64,000 bases of DNA, taken from the NCBI GenBank assembly GCA_963805305.1, contig CAWDTM010000008.1, positions 496,001 to 560,000 of the forward strand. Direction: 5' to 3'. A model generated the notes under the pieces. It was given only the letters and a program-made list of their open reading frames with translations, searched no databases and had not been told where the DNA came from. Shown piece after piece: positions 51,825 through 63,408 of the stretch. Source of the stretch: CAVXEH01 sp963805305. Its GTDB lineage: Bacteria > Chloroflexota > Limnocylindria > QHBO01. A program made the position numbers and the translations under genes. Numbering within the stretch: position 1 is the first letter of the stretch; every line of letters starts with the position of its first letter.

Positions 51825-52698
51825 CCTCGACAAACCGGTCGGACCTACCTCGCACGACATGGTCGGGCTCCTGCGGCGCCTGACGCACATGCGCCGTATC
51901 GGGCATGCCGGAACGCTCGACCCGCTTGCCTCGGGGGTGCTGCCGATCCTCATCGGCCCCGCGACGCGATTCAGCCAGGAGCTCACCGGTGGCTCGAAGC
52001 GGTATGAGGCGCGCATTCGGCTCGGGTGGCGGTCCGCGACCGACGATGGCGAGGGACCCCTGGAGCAGGACGATGGGCCACTTCCTGGGCCGGCCGCAGC
52101 CGGGGACGCCCTTGCCGAGTTCGTCGGCCAGCAGGAGCAGCGACCGCCAGCCTTCTCCGCGCGCAAGCTCGACGGGCAGACCGCCCACCGAGCCGCCCGC
52201 GCCGGGGAGCAGCTGGACCTGCCGCCGCGACAGGTCACGATCGAACGGATCGAGCTCCTGGGATGGGAAGAGACCGATGAGGCGCTCGATCTGCGCATCG
52301 ATCTGCGTTGCGGCCCAGGAACGTACGTCCGGTCGCTGGCCCGGGACCTGGGCGATCGACTGGGCTGTGGGGGTTACCTGGCGGCGCTTCGCAGAACGGA
52401 GGCGGCAGGACTCCGCGTGGACACCGCGTTGCCCCCCGATCGCCTCGAAGCGCTCGCCGCCGACGATCGACTCGAGGAGGCGCTCATCCCCGTCATCGAT
52501 CTGCTGCCGCTGCCGCGTCTGGAGCTGACCGGCGACGAGGCAACCCTGTTTCGGCACGGGTCGGCCCTGCGGCCTCGAATCGAGGCGGCCGGATCCGGGC
52601 GACACGCCGTCCTCTCCGAGGGTGCGCTGCTCGGCGTCGGCGACGTTGCGGTGGGGGTGCTGCGGCCGCAGAAGGTCATTGCCGAGGGCGTGTCGTGA
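51808..52698 (+). CDS. truB: tRNA pseudouridine(55) synthase TruB
   Basis: 296 residues. GVVNLDKPVGPTSHDMV, then HAGTLDPLASGVLPI with the catalytic Asp (about residue 39), SKRYEARIRLG, QRPPAFSARKLDG and CGPGTYVRSLARDLG. The C-terminal region is PUA-like. GTGA overlap with ribF. Confidence 0.96.
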   Translation: MIGVVNLDKPVGPTSHDMVGLLRRLTHMRRIGHAGTLDPLASGVLPILIGPATRFSQELTGGSKRYEARIRLGWRSATDDGEGPLEQDDGPLPGPAAAGDALAEFVGQQEQRPPAFSARKLDGQTAHRAARAGEQLDLPPRQVTIERIELLGWEETDEALDLRIDLRCGPGTYVRSLARDLGDRLGCGGYLAALRRTEAAGLRVDTALPPDRLEALAADDRLEEALIPVIDLLPLPRLELTGDEATLFRHGSALRPRIEAAGSGRHAVLSEGALLGVGDVAVGVLRPQKVIAEGVS

Positions 52699-53489
52699 GC
52701 CCGACGGTCACCACACGTGGCATAGACAGCCTGCCCGACATCGGGCCGGCGGCGGTGTGCATGGGCGTTTTCGACGGCGTGCATCGTGGCCACGTGGCGC
52801 TGGCCGGCGTGACGGCGCGTGCGGCACGTGAGCGCGCTGCGCAGAGCGTGGCGCTCGTCTTTGAACCGCACCCCGACGAGGTGGTCCGCCCCGGCACCGT
52901 CGTCCGGCGCCTGGCCCCCATCGCCGATAACCTCCGCCGTCTCGCGGAGGCGGGAATCGATCACCCGCTCGTCGTGCGCTTCGATGCCGCCCTCCGGGCC
53001 CTGGAGCCCCAGGCCTTCCTCGCGGCGATGTCGCCGTCGCTCGAGCTGCGCGCCCTGGTGATGACCCCGGAATCGGCTTTCGGCCGCAACCGAGCCGGTA
53101 CCCCGGCCGCCATGCGTGACCTGGGCCCCCGGATGGGCTTCGAGCTCGTGCTGGCCGATGGCATCGTCGAGGAGGATGGGGAGCCCATCTCGTCGGCGCG
53201 AGTGCGGGCGGCCCTGGCGGTGGGCGACATTGCCCTTGCGCGTCGTCTGCTGGGTCATTCCCCGCGCATCGACGCGCGCCTCGAAGCGGCGGGTGACGCG
53301 ACGTTCGCCGTGCGGCTCGACTATCCCGCAGCGCTTCCCGCTCGGGGGCGCTACCGGGTGGGCGTCGCCGGTCCCGACGGACGCCCGTCGCGCTCGGCCG
53401 TGCTCGAGGTCGACGACGGGTCCCTCCGGCTGCGCGGGGAGGGACTGGCCGCGGAACCGGTGTCGATCGAGCTTGCCGTCGACGGCTGA
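52695..53489 (+). CDS. ribF: RibF-like FMN adenylyltransferase with a degenerate kinase half
   Basis: 264 residues against about 300-315 in the family. The N-terminal nucleotidyltransferase is complete: VCMGVFDGVHRGH (residues about 21-33), FEPHPDEVV, and ISSARVRAAL. In the C-terminal part the riboflavin kinase motif GRxLGFPTANL and its downstream metal/flavin residues are missing; only a Pro/Gly-rich beta region such as LPARGRYRVGVAG remains. The enzyme would form FAD from FMN but probably not phosphorylate riboflavin. Confidence 0.88.
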   Translation: MSPTVTTRGIDSLPDIGPAAVCMGVFDGVHRGHVALAGVTARAARERAAQSVALVFEPHPDEVVRPGTVVRRLAPIADNLRRLAEAGIDHPLVVRFDAALRALEPQAFLAAMSPSLELRALVMTPESAFGRNRAGTPAAMRDLGPRMGFELVLADGIVEEDGEPISSARVRAALAVGDIALARRLLGHSPRIDARLEAAGDATFAVRLDYPAALPARGRYRVGVAGPDGRPSRSAVLEVDDGSLRLRGEGLAAEPVSIELAVDG

Positions 53490-53550
53490 CGAGGGGGCGG
53501 CGGGGGAGTGTACGGAAATCGGACGGGCAACATCCGGGGCTCGGATCTGG

Positions 53551-53556
53551 TACCAT
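53551..53556 (+). promoter_or_regulatory. -10 element of rpsO-pnp
   Basis: TACCAT about 36 nt before the rpsO GTG, with GCAACA as a poor -35 after an 18-nt spacer. GGAGGAATC before the GTG is the ribosome-binding site. Confidence 0.4.
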
Positions 53557-53591
53557 GCGCCGGAAAGTGGAATGTGATTGTGGAGGAATCT

Positions 53592-53861
53592 GTGCCGCTC
53601 GCCAAAGACGCGAAGAGCGCGATCGTCGAGGACTACGCCACCCATGAGGGCGATACCGGATCACCCGAGGTGCAGATCGCGCTTCTCACCGAGCGGATCA
53701 AGTCGCTGACTGACCATCTGCGCAGCTTCCCCAACGACAATCACTCGCGCCGCGGCCTGCTCAAGCTGGTCGGGCAGCGACGGCGTCTGCTGGCCTACCT
53801 GGTCCGCAACGACGTCGATCGCTACCGCGAAGTGATTGGACGCCTGGGGCTGCGGCGCTAA
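53592..53861 (+). CDS. rpsO: 30S ribosomal protein S15
   Basis: 89 residues, exactly the common S15 length from the GTG at 53592. THEGDTGSPEVQIALLTERIKSLTDHL, HSRRGLLKLVGQRRRLLAYL and DVDRYREVIGRLGLRR are diagnostic. An in-frame start at 53508 is not used because it lies upstream of the promoter. Confidence 0.96.
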   Translation: MPLAKDAKSAIVEDYATHEGDTGSPEVQIALLTERIKSLTDHLRSFPNDNHSRRGLLKLVGQRRRLLAYLVRNDVDRYREVIGRLGLRR

Positions 53862-53878
53862 TCGAGCAACTGCGATTC

Positions 53879-53905
53879 GACCCAGGAGCCTTCGGGCCCT
53901 GGGTC
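53879..53905 (+). other. Stable UUCG-capped hairpin between rpsO and pnp
   Basis: GACCCAGG, one unpaired A, GCC, loop TTCG, then GGC and CCTGGGTC: an 11-bp stem with a single bulge and a cUUCGg tetraloop. No T-tract follows, so it is more likely an RNase III or processing/attenuation site in the rpsO-pnp mRNA, as known in other bacteria, than a full terminator. Confidence 0.65.
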
Positions 53906-54073
53906 TCGCACATCCGGCGCAATGGCGCCATGGGCCGAGCCGCTTCGCGCTCGTGCCGGCACCGCAACGTTGCGTCCCACCCAATCGCCGCGGGCGGCGG
54001 CTGAGCCGCACAGATCGGCTCCCGGTCCGCGATTCGGACGCAGCAGAGAATGAACAGACAATCGGAGGAATCA

Positions 54074-56701
<2,628 letters not shown>

Positions 56702-56757
56702 CGGCAGCAGGCCAACGGCCCCAACTGAACACGACGGGAGGTCCTTGAACGCAGCCG

Positions 56758-57444
56758 ATGGGCACCGAGGCGCTGCTGGGCGAGGTCGCCACCGAGGTCC
56801 GGGGCTGCACGCGGTGTCCGCTGGCAGCCGGCCGGACCCTGGCCGTTCCCGGCGAGGGGAATCCACGCACCGACGTCCTGCTGGTGGGCGAGGGCCCCGG
56901 CGGCCGCGAAGATGCCACCGGACGGCCCTTCGTGGGTCCCGCCGGCCAGCTCCTGACGGAGCTGCTAGGCGCCATCGGCTGGGAACGGAAGGATGTCTTC
57001 ATCACCAACGTCGTGAAATGCCGCCCACCGGGCAACCGCGACCCACAGCCGGACGAGATCAGCGCCTGCGGCGCCTACCTCACCCGGCAGGAGCAGGCGC
57101 TCGAGCCGGCGGTGATCGTCACCCTGGGACGGTACTCGCTCCAGCGCTACCTGCCCGGTGCGCGCATCGGCGAGGCCCATGGCCGCCTGCGCCGAGGCGG
57201 CGGTCGCTTCGTGTTCCCGATGTACCATCCAGCAGCGGCGCTGCACCAGTCGTCGCTGCGGGAGACGCTCTTCCGGGACATCCGCGGACTGCCGGCCGCA
57301 TTGCTGGCCGCTCGCCAGGCGATCGAGGAGGAACGCACGGCATCGGTCCAGGCGGAAGCATCACCGGCGGTGTCGGCGCAGCCCGTGGAGCCGAATCACG
57401 GTGCGACCGAAACCGTGGACGACGATCAGCTCACCCTCTTCTAA
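56758..57444 (+). CDS. udg: Type-4 uracil-DNA glycosylase with C-terminal clamp-binding-like motif
   Basis: 228 residues. It removes uracil from DNA. The four cluster cysteines are Cys17, Cys20, Cys88 and Cys104, with the family spacing (CTRC; KCRPPGNRDP then C after 15 residues). The catalytic-region blocks GEGPGGREDATGRPFVG and PMYHPAAAL are present. A polar linker ends in QLTLF (224-228), matching the QLxLF type of beta-clamp binding motif. ATG 56758 is 57 nt after pnp; rnj follows 11 nt later. Confidence 0.92.
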   Translation: MGTEALLGEVATEVRGCTRCPLAAGRTLAVPGEGNPRTDVLLVGEGPGGREDATGRPFVGPAGQLLTELLGAIGWERKDVFITNVVKCRPPGNRDPQPDEISACGAYLTRQEQALEPAVIVTLGRYSLQRYLPGARIGEAHGRLRRGGGRFVFPMYHPAAALHQSSLRETLFRDIRGLPAALLAARQAIEEERTASVQAEASPAVSAQPVEPNHGATETVDDDQLTLF

Positions 57445-57454
57445 CGAGAATGAC

Positions 57455-59119
57455 ATGACAGATATCCTGCGCATCATCCCGCTTGGCGGGGTGGGCGAGG
57501 TTGGCAAGAACATCACCGTCATCGAGGCGGCCGGGGAGATCCTGGTCGTCGACTGCGGTCTCGCCTTCCCCGAGCCGGAGATGCTCGGGATCGACCTGGT
57601 CATCCCGGACGTGACGTACCTCGCGGAGAATCGCGAACGGGTGCGTGGGATCCTCATCACCCACGGGCACGAGGACCATACCGGCGCGCTGCCCTACGTC
57701 CTCCCGCTGCTTGCGGGTGTGCCCATCTACGCGACACGGCTGACGGTGGGCCTGATCACGGGCAAGCTCAAGGAGCACAAGCTGCTCGACTCCAGCCCCA
57801 TCCGCACCATCGAGCCGGGGATGGAGTTCCGGGTTGGCTCCTCCACGGCCAAGGGATTCAGGGTGAACCACTCGATCCCGGACGGGATCGGCTACGTGAT
57901 CAAGACCCCGGTCGGAACCGTCGTGCACACCGGGGACTTCAAGATAGACCTCACGCCTCCGGACGGACGTCGCGCCGACCTCGGGCTCCTTGCGGAGATC
58001 GGCAACGAGGGCGTGGACTTCCTGCTCAGCGACTCGACGCGCGCCGAGAAGGAAGGCTACACGCTCTCGGAGCGGACGGTCGGGGAGTCGCTCACCCAGC
58101 TCATCGGCGACGCGCCGGGACGGGTCATCGTCGCGACCTTCGCGAGCAACATCGGCCGCGTGCAGCAGGTCCTCGACGCGGCGGCCGCGTTCGGGCGCCG
58201 GATGGTGGTCCTGGGTCGCAGCATGGAGCAGAACTCCGCCATCGCCCTCGATCTGGGATACCTCACCGACCGGGAAGGCACGCTGGCGCGCAAGGACCAG
58301 CTCACGAAGCTCCCCGGCGAACAGCTGGTGGTGATGACCACCGGCTCCCAGGGGGAGCCCATGTCCGGCCTGACCCGCATGAGCAATCGCGACCATCGGT
58401 CGATCACCATCGAGCCGGGTGACACGGTCATCATCTCTGCCTCGCCCATCCCGGGGAACGAGGAAGCCGTGGCCAAGACCATCGATAACCTCTTCAAGGA
58501 GGGCGCGATGGTCCATTACGAGCCGCTCAAGCACTGCCACGTCTCGGGGCATGGGTCGCGCGAGGAGCTCAAGCTGATGCTCTCGCTCGTCCGCCCCCGC
58601 AATTTCATCCCGATCCACGGGGAGTACCGGATGCTGGTCCAGCACGGCCTGCTCGCCGAGGACGTGGGGGTCAGCCCGGACGGGATCTTCGTGCTCGAGA
58701 ACGGGCAGGTCGTGGAGTTCGACGGGACGCGGGCACGGATCGCCGGCAGCGTGACGGCCGGTGCCGTGCTGGTGGACGGCATCGCTGCCATCGACGGGGT
58801 CGACGGGGTGATCCTCCGCGACCGACGAGCGCTTGCGGCTGACGGGGTGGTCATGGTTGCCCTCACCGTCGAAGGGGCCACCGGACGGCCGATCAGCGGT
58901 CCCGACCTCGTGGGCCGCGGCTTCCTGTCCGACCCGGACGACCCGGTGATGGAGCAGGCGCGCATCTTCCTCGCCGAAGCGCTCGCCCAGCCCCTTGGTG
59001 AGGGGCACACGGCCGAGGCCGGGTACCTGAAGGCGAAGATCCGGGACACGCTCTCCCGCTTCTTCTACGAGCGAACGAAGCGCCGGCCGATGATCATGCC
59101 GGTGGTGATGGAGGTCTGA
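57455..59119 (+). CDS. rnj: Ribonuclease J
   Basis: 554 residues, metallo-beta-lactamase/beta-CASP nuclease for rRNA maturation and mRNA decay (endonuclease and 5'-3' exonuclease). PLGGVGEVGKNITV, metal site HGHEDH (70-75), HTGDFKID, DSTRAEKEGYT, the beta-CASP motif region (SASPIPGNE), and VSGHGSREELKLML with PIHGEYRML. The C-terminal domain is present. With the unusual PNPase just upstream it covers both ends of RNA decay. Confidence 0.96.
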   Translation: MTDILRIIPLGGVGEVGKNITVIEAAGEILVVDCGLAFPEPEMLGIDLVIPDVTYLAENRERVRGILITHGHEDHTGALPYVLPLLAGVPIYATRLTVGLITGKLKEHKLLDSSPIRTIEPGMEFRVGSSTAKGFRVNHSIPDGIGYVIKTPVGTVVHTGDFKIDLTPPDGRRADLGLLAEIGNEGVDFLLSDSTRAEKEGYTLSERTVGESLTQLIGDAPGRVIVATFASNIGRVQQVLDAAAAFGRRMVVLGRSMEQNSAIALDLGYLTDREGTLARKDQLTKLPGEQLVVMTTGSQGEPMSGLTRMSNRDHRSITIEPGDTVIISASPIPGNEEAVAKTIDNLFKEGAMVHYEPLKHCHVSGHGSREELKLMLSLVRPRNFIPIHGEYRMLVQHGLLAEDVGVSPDGIFVLENGQVVEFDGTRARIAGSVTAGAVLVDGIAAIDGVDGVILRDRRALAADGVVMVALTVEGATGRPISGPDLVGRGFLSDPDDPVMEQARIFLAEALAQPLGEGHTAEAGYLKAKIRDTLSRFFYERTKRRPMIMPVVMEV

Positions 59120-59126
59120 CGCCCGA

Positions 59127-61487
59127 GTGAGCACTCGCCGCACGAGCCGCCGTCGCCGCTCCCCGCGACGACGCCGCGCGACGACCACGGTCCGCGTCAG
59201 CGGGCGGGTGGCGCGCGAGCTGCTGGCGCTCGTGCTCGTCTTCCTTGCCATCGTCAGCACGATCGCCGTGTTCGCCCCCAACGCCGGGGCGATCGTCCGG
59301 CCGTGGCACGACCTGCTGGGGTACCTGCTGGGGTGGGGGATCGCCTTCGCGCCGCCGCTCCTGGCTGGATTCGCCCTGATGCTGTGGATGAAGACCATGC
59401 CGGCTGAGCGCTGGATGGCGGCGACCGGCGCAGCGCTCGTGGCACTCGCGCTCCTGGGCGCGTTCCATCTCGCGGCCGGCGGCGGGATCCAGACGGCCGA
59501 GCAGTACGAGGGTGGGGGAGTGGTTGGCTACGGGGTGAGCGTCGCACTGCGCGGCGCCCTTGGCGTTCCAGGCGCATGGGCAGTCCTCTCCCTGCTCCTC
59601 GTGGTGGGCCTCCTCCTCTACTTCAACATGACCGTCGGCGACCTGGTCGCGGCCTATCTGCAGGAGCGTGAGGAGCGCCGCTCGGCCACGCAGCCGCCGC
59701 ATCGAGCGGCGGCCGCAACGGTACGGCGGCCGGATGTGGAGCCCGAGCCCGAACCGGAGCGTCCGGGGATCCTGGGGCGCGTGCGCGAAGCGCTCCTCGG
59801 CGCGTCGGAGGACGATGAGCCTCCCCTGATCGTTCGGCGCCAGCGACCGCCCGAATCGGCAACGGCGGCTCTCGCGCACCCCGCCGGCGAGCGGGCCGCA
59901 CTCCCGGCGGCGGTGGCCCCGCGGATCGCGGGCGAGCCCTCGGCCGAAGAGGAGCCTGCCGAGGCGGAGGTGGAGCACCTCGTGGCCGCCGCGGGTGACG
60001 GGGTCAGCGATGCCGCGCTGGAGCGGGCGGAGCGGACGTGGGATCTGCCCCCCCTCGAAACGCTCAACGATGCGCCGCCCTCGTCCGCTGCCCAGATGGA
60101 TCTCACCGCGAAGGGACAGCGCATCCGGGAGACGCTCGCCCATTTCGGCATCGGCGTGAAGGTTGCGCGGATCCAGGAAGGACCGGTGGTCACCCAGTAC
60201 GCGCTCGACGTGGAGCCGGGGATCAAGCTGTCGCGCATCGAGGGACTCGCGGACAACCTGGCGCTGGCCCTGGCGGCGCGCTCGATCCGGATCCAGGCTC
60301 CCATCCCCGGCGAGCCCTTCGTCGGGATCGAGATCCCCAACTCGGCCTTCGACCTGGTCACGCTGAAGGAGGTGCTCGCATCGCCGAACTTCGACGAGAT
60401 CGGCGCGCGCAGCAAGCTCGCCTTCGCCCTGGGCCAGGACGTGGCCGGGCAGCCGTTCAGCGCCGACCTCGCCAAGATGCCGCATGTGTTGATCGCCGGC
60501 GCCACCGGATCGGGAAAGAGCGTGTGCGTCAACGCCATCATCTGCTCGCTGCTGATGCGCGCCGATCCCACCGAGGTGAAGCTGATTCTCGTGGACCCCA
60601 AGCGGGTCGAGATGGCGCAGTACAAGGGTCTGCCGCACCTGCTCTGCGAGGTGATCGTGGAGACCGAGAAGGCGGTGAACGCCCTGAAGTGGACGGTGGG
60701 CACCATGGAGAGCCGATACCACGAGTTTGCCCAGCGCGGAGTACGGAACATCGCCGGCTACAACGAGGCGCTGCGGCCCGGCGAGCCGCGAATGCCGTAC
60801 ATCGTGGTGGTCATCGACGAGCTCGCGGACCTGATGATGGTCAGCGCCTACGAGGTGGAGGCCACAGTCACCCGGATCGCGCAGCTGGCGCGCGCCACGG
60901 GCATCCACCTGGTGGTCGCCACACAGCGGCCATCGGTCCAGGTCATCACCGGCCTGATCAAGGCCAACATCCCCAGCCGAATCGCCTTCGCCATGACGTC
61001 CGGGGTGGACAGCCGCACGATCCTGGACACGACCGGCGCCGAAGACCTGCTCGGCCGCGGCGACATGCTGTACCAGCCCATCGACGCGCCACGCGCGGTT
61101 CGCCTGCAGGGGGTCCTGGTGACCGATGACGAGATCGAGACGCTGGCCCGGCACTGGCGGGGCCAGGGCGGTCCGCGCTACCGGCCCGAGATCACCGCTC
61201 CCAAGCGTGATGGAAAGGGTGGCGGCCGTCCGGGAGACGATGATGCCGACGACGGCGCCGACGCGCTGCTCAGCCAGGCGGTCGACATCGTGCGCCGCTC
61301 CGACAAGGCGTCGGCGTCGCTCCTCCAGCGGCGGCTGCGGATCGGGTATGCGCGTGCCGCCCGAATCCTGGACCAGATGGAGGATCGGGGGATCGTGGGG
61401 TCCGCGGACGGCAGTCGATTCCGCGAGGTGCTGGTGACGACCGACGGCTGGGGCGGCGAGGCCGAGCCGGACGGGGAGGAGCAGTGA
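59127..61487 (+). CDS. ftsK: DNA translocase FtsK
   Basis: 786 residues. Arg-rich N-terminus, four hydrophobic segments (about 28-50, 60-85, 90-115, 135-172), a charged Pro/Ala/Glu linker (about 175-310), then the motor: alpha domain VTQYALDVEPG, Walker A GATGSGKS (458-465), Walker B YIVVVIDELADLMM, and TQRPSVQVITGLIKANIPSRIAF. The C-terminal gamma winged helix (ASLLQRRLRIGYARAARILDQME) reads polar sequences. It moves chromosome ends through the septum. GTGA overlap with the RodZ-like gene. Confidence 0.95.
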   Translation: MSTRRTSRRRRSPRRRRATTTVRVSGRVARELLALVLVFLAIVSTIAVFAPNAGAIVRPWHDLLGYLLGWGIAFAPPLLAGFALMLWMKTMPAERWMAATGAALVALALLGAFHLAAGGGIQTAEQYEGGGVVGYGVSVALRGALGVPGAWAVLSLLLVVGLLLYFNMTVGDLVAAYLQEREERRSATQPPHRAAAATVRRPDVEPEPEPERPGILGRVREALLGASEDDEPPLIVRRQRPPESATAALAHPAGERAALPAAVAPRIAGEPSAEEEPAEAEVEHLVAAAGDGVSDAALERAERTWDLPPLETLNDAPPSSAAQMDLTAKGQRIRETLAHFGIGVKVARIQEGPVVTQYALDVEPGIKLSRIEGLADNLALALAARSIRIQAPIPGEPFVGIEIPNSAFDLVTLKEVLASPNFDEIGARSKLAFALGQDVAGQPFSADLAKMPHVLIAGATGSGKSVCVNAIICSLLMRADPTEVKLILVDPKRVEMAQYKGLPHLLCEVIVETEKAVNALKWTVGTMESRYHEFAQRGVRNIAGYNEALRPGEPRMPYIVVVIDELADLMMVSAYEVEATVTRIAQLARATGIHLVVATQRPSVQVITGLIKANIPSRIAFAMTSGVDSRTILDTTGAEDLLGRGDMLYQPIDAPRAVRLQGVLVTDDEIETLARHWRGQGGPRYRPEITAPKRDGKGGGRPGDDDADDGADALLSQAVDIVRRSDKASASLLQRRLRIGYARAARILDQMEDRGIVGSADGSRFREVLVTTDGWGGEAEPDGEEQ

Positions 61488-62818
61488 CGGAGCCGCTCCA
61501 CAAGCTCGGCGAGGTGCTGCGCGCGGCACGCGAGGCGAAGGGCGTCGACCTGGCGCGGATCGAGCGAGAGACGAAGATCCGGGTCCGATACCTCACGGCC
61601 CTCGAGGAGGGCGAGTACCGCGAGCTGCCGGGGACGGTGTACACGAAGGGCTTCCTCCGGAACTACGGTTCGTACCTGGGGCTCGACCCCGAGTATCTCG
61701 TCGACCTGTACCGGCTGGAGACGGCCGGCAACGGGGTCGCAGAACGGCCATCACCCGCGCCGCCGAGGCCCATGAACGTCCGCCGGGCCCGTGCCTTCGT
61801 CGTGACGCCGGGGGCCATCGCAGCAGCCCTCCTGACCGTCGTCGTGCTGGCCTTCGTGGGCTACCTGGTCTACGAGTTCGTGACCTTCGCCCGAACGCCG
61901 GACCTGCAGCTCACCAGCCCGGCCGGCGACGTGGCCAACTACCACGAGCTGGAGTACACGATCACCGGCACCACCGTGCCGAACGCGCAGGTCACCATCG
62001 ACGGACCCAGCAGCAGTCGGGACGTCACCGCCGACGCGAACGGCAACTTCACCGTGAGGATGCAGCTTGTCCCCGGCTCGAACGTGTTCACCGTGGTGGC
62101 CAACGATCCGGTGACGCACCGTGACTCGCCACAGCAGACGCGGACCATCGACGTGAACCTCTCGAGCGCATCACCGTCCCCGGGTGCCGCGATCGCGCTG
62201 ACGGGTCCGAAGGACGGTGCGAGCGTGACCGGAGCCGTGACGGCCACCGGCACCGCTCCAGCCGGCACCACGGTCCACGTCGAGGCGACCCTGGGGACCG
62301 CGGCGGGACCGGGCTTCTCCATCAAGACCATCTCCGGCCAGACGATCACCGTGCCGACCCTGGCGGCCGGCACAATCGTCACCGGGGACGCGACCGCCGG
62401 CCAGGACGGGACCTTCACGGCAACCCTGCAGCTGGCCCCGGGTACCTGGCAGCTGTCGGTGGTACCGGGGGCCGCGGCGCCATCGGGATCCGCCCCGCCG
62501 TCCGCGACGCCCGCAGGCTCGCTGGCCCCCGGAGCGTCCGTCAAGGTGACCGTCAAGCCGGCTACCGGCCTGGTCGGTGGGCTGCGCATCGCCGGCGGGC
62601 CTTCGTACCTCATCGTGCTGCAGGACAACGTCCCGCTGTCGGGCGTTTCCGGGCACACCCTTGCGGCCGGCAAGTCGGTCTCGCTCAAGGCGAAGAAGAC
62701 GCTGGTCGTGCGCGCCGGCAACGCCGGCGCGGTCACGGTGACCATCAACGGGATCTCGATGGGCACTATGGGCGGTCCGGGCCAGGTCATCGAGTGGCAC
62801 GTTCAGGCCACCGGATGA
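61484..62818 (+). CDS. RodZ-like HTH membrane protein with extended extracellular region
   Basis: 444 residues. An N-terminal HTH_25 domain (about 5-78: LGEVLRAAREAKGVDLARIERETKIRVRYLTALEEG, YTKGFLRNY), one membrane segment (about 107-130), then a beta-sandwich that looks Ig-like (about 137-225), a low-complexity Ala/Pro/Ser/Thr region, and a C-terminal RodZ/DUF4115 domain (about 365-444: VSGHTLAAGKSVSLKAKKTLVVRAGNAGAVTVTING). RodZ anchors MreB-type cell-shape machinery; here the Ig-like insertion makes it longer than usual. No mreB in the window. Confidence 0.82.
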   Translation: MTEPLHKLGEVLRAAREAKGVDLARIERETKIRVRYLTALEEGEYRELPGTVYTKGFLRNYGSYLGLDPEYLVDLYRLETAGNGVAERPSPAPPRPMNVRRARAFVVTPGAIAAALLTVVVLAFVGYLVYEFVTFARTPDLQLTSPAGDVANYHELEYTITGTTVPNAQVTIDGPSSSRDVTADANGNFTVRMQLVPGSNVFTVVANDPVTHRDSPQQTRTIDVNLSSASPSPGAAIALTGPKDGASVTGAVTATGTAPAGTTVHVEATLGTAAGPGFSIKTISGQTITVPTLAAGTIVTGDATAGQDGTFTATLQLAPGTWQLSVVPGAAAPSGSAPPSATPAGSLAPGASVKVTVKPATGLVGGLRIAGGPSYLIVLQDNVPLSGVSGHTLAAGKSVSLKAKKTLVVRAGNAGAVTVTINGISMGTMGGPGQVIEWHVQATG

Positions 62819-62903
62819 GGCCGGTCGGGCCCTTCGGCACAAGACTCCGCGACGACCAATGTCGGAAGATAGGGCCCTCGACGAACGAGGGAGCGAGGAG
62901 CAG

Positions 62904-63395
62904 ATGGCAGGCGATTCCACGTTCGATGTCGTGAGCGAGTTCGACCAGCAGGAGCTGGTCAACGCGCTCGACCAGGTGCGCCGGGAGATCGGCACCCGCT
63001 TTGACTTCAAGGGGAGCCGGTGCTCGCTCGAGCTGGGCAAGGACGGGATCACCCTCCTCGCCGATGACGAGTTCCGGGCCAAGGCGGTTCGCGACCTGGT
63101 GGAGTCGAAGGCGGTGCGCCGCAACCTGTCGCTCAAGATCTTCGACTGGGGCAGGCTCGAGCCGGCGGCGGGTGGCACGGTGCGGCAGCAGATCGCCCTC
63201 AAACGCGGCCTCACCTCGGATCAGGCCAAGGAGATTGCCAAGCTGGTGCGCGAGAAGTTCCCGAAGGTGAAGCCGGTGATCCAGGGCGACGCGGTGCGCG
63301 TGTCCGGGAAGAGCCGGGACGAGCTGCAGGCGGTGATCGCGCACCTGCGCGGCCTCGACTACCCCGTCGCCCTGCAGTTCACGAACTACCGATGA
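62904..63395 (+). CDS. yajQ: YajQ family cyclic-di-GMP-binding protein
   Basis: 163 residues. STFDVVSEFDQQELVNALDQVRREIGTRFDFKGS is the family opening, with two ferredoxin-like halves and IQGDAVRVSGKSRDELQAVI and ALQFTNYR at the end. Members bind nucleotides, and some bind cyclic di-GMP. The ATG at 62904 follows GCGAGGAG; an ATG at 62859 would add 15 unlikely residues. Confidence 0.93.
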   Translation: MAGDSTFDVVSEFDQQELVNALDQVRREIGTRFDFKGSRCSLELGKDGITLLADDEFRAKAVRDLVESKAVRRNLSLKIFDWGRLEPAAGGTVRQQIALKRGLTSDQAKEIAKLVREKFPKVKPVIQGDAVRVSGKSRDELQAVIAHLRGLDYPVALQFTNYR

Positions 63396-63408
63396 GGAGA
63401 AGGTACCG

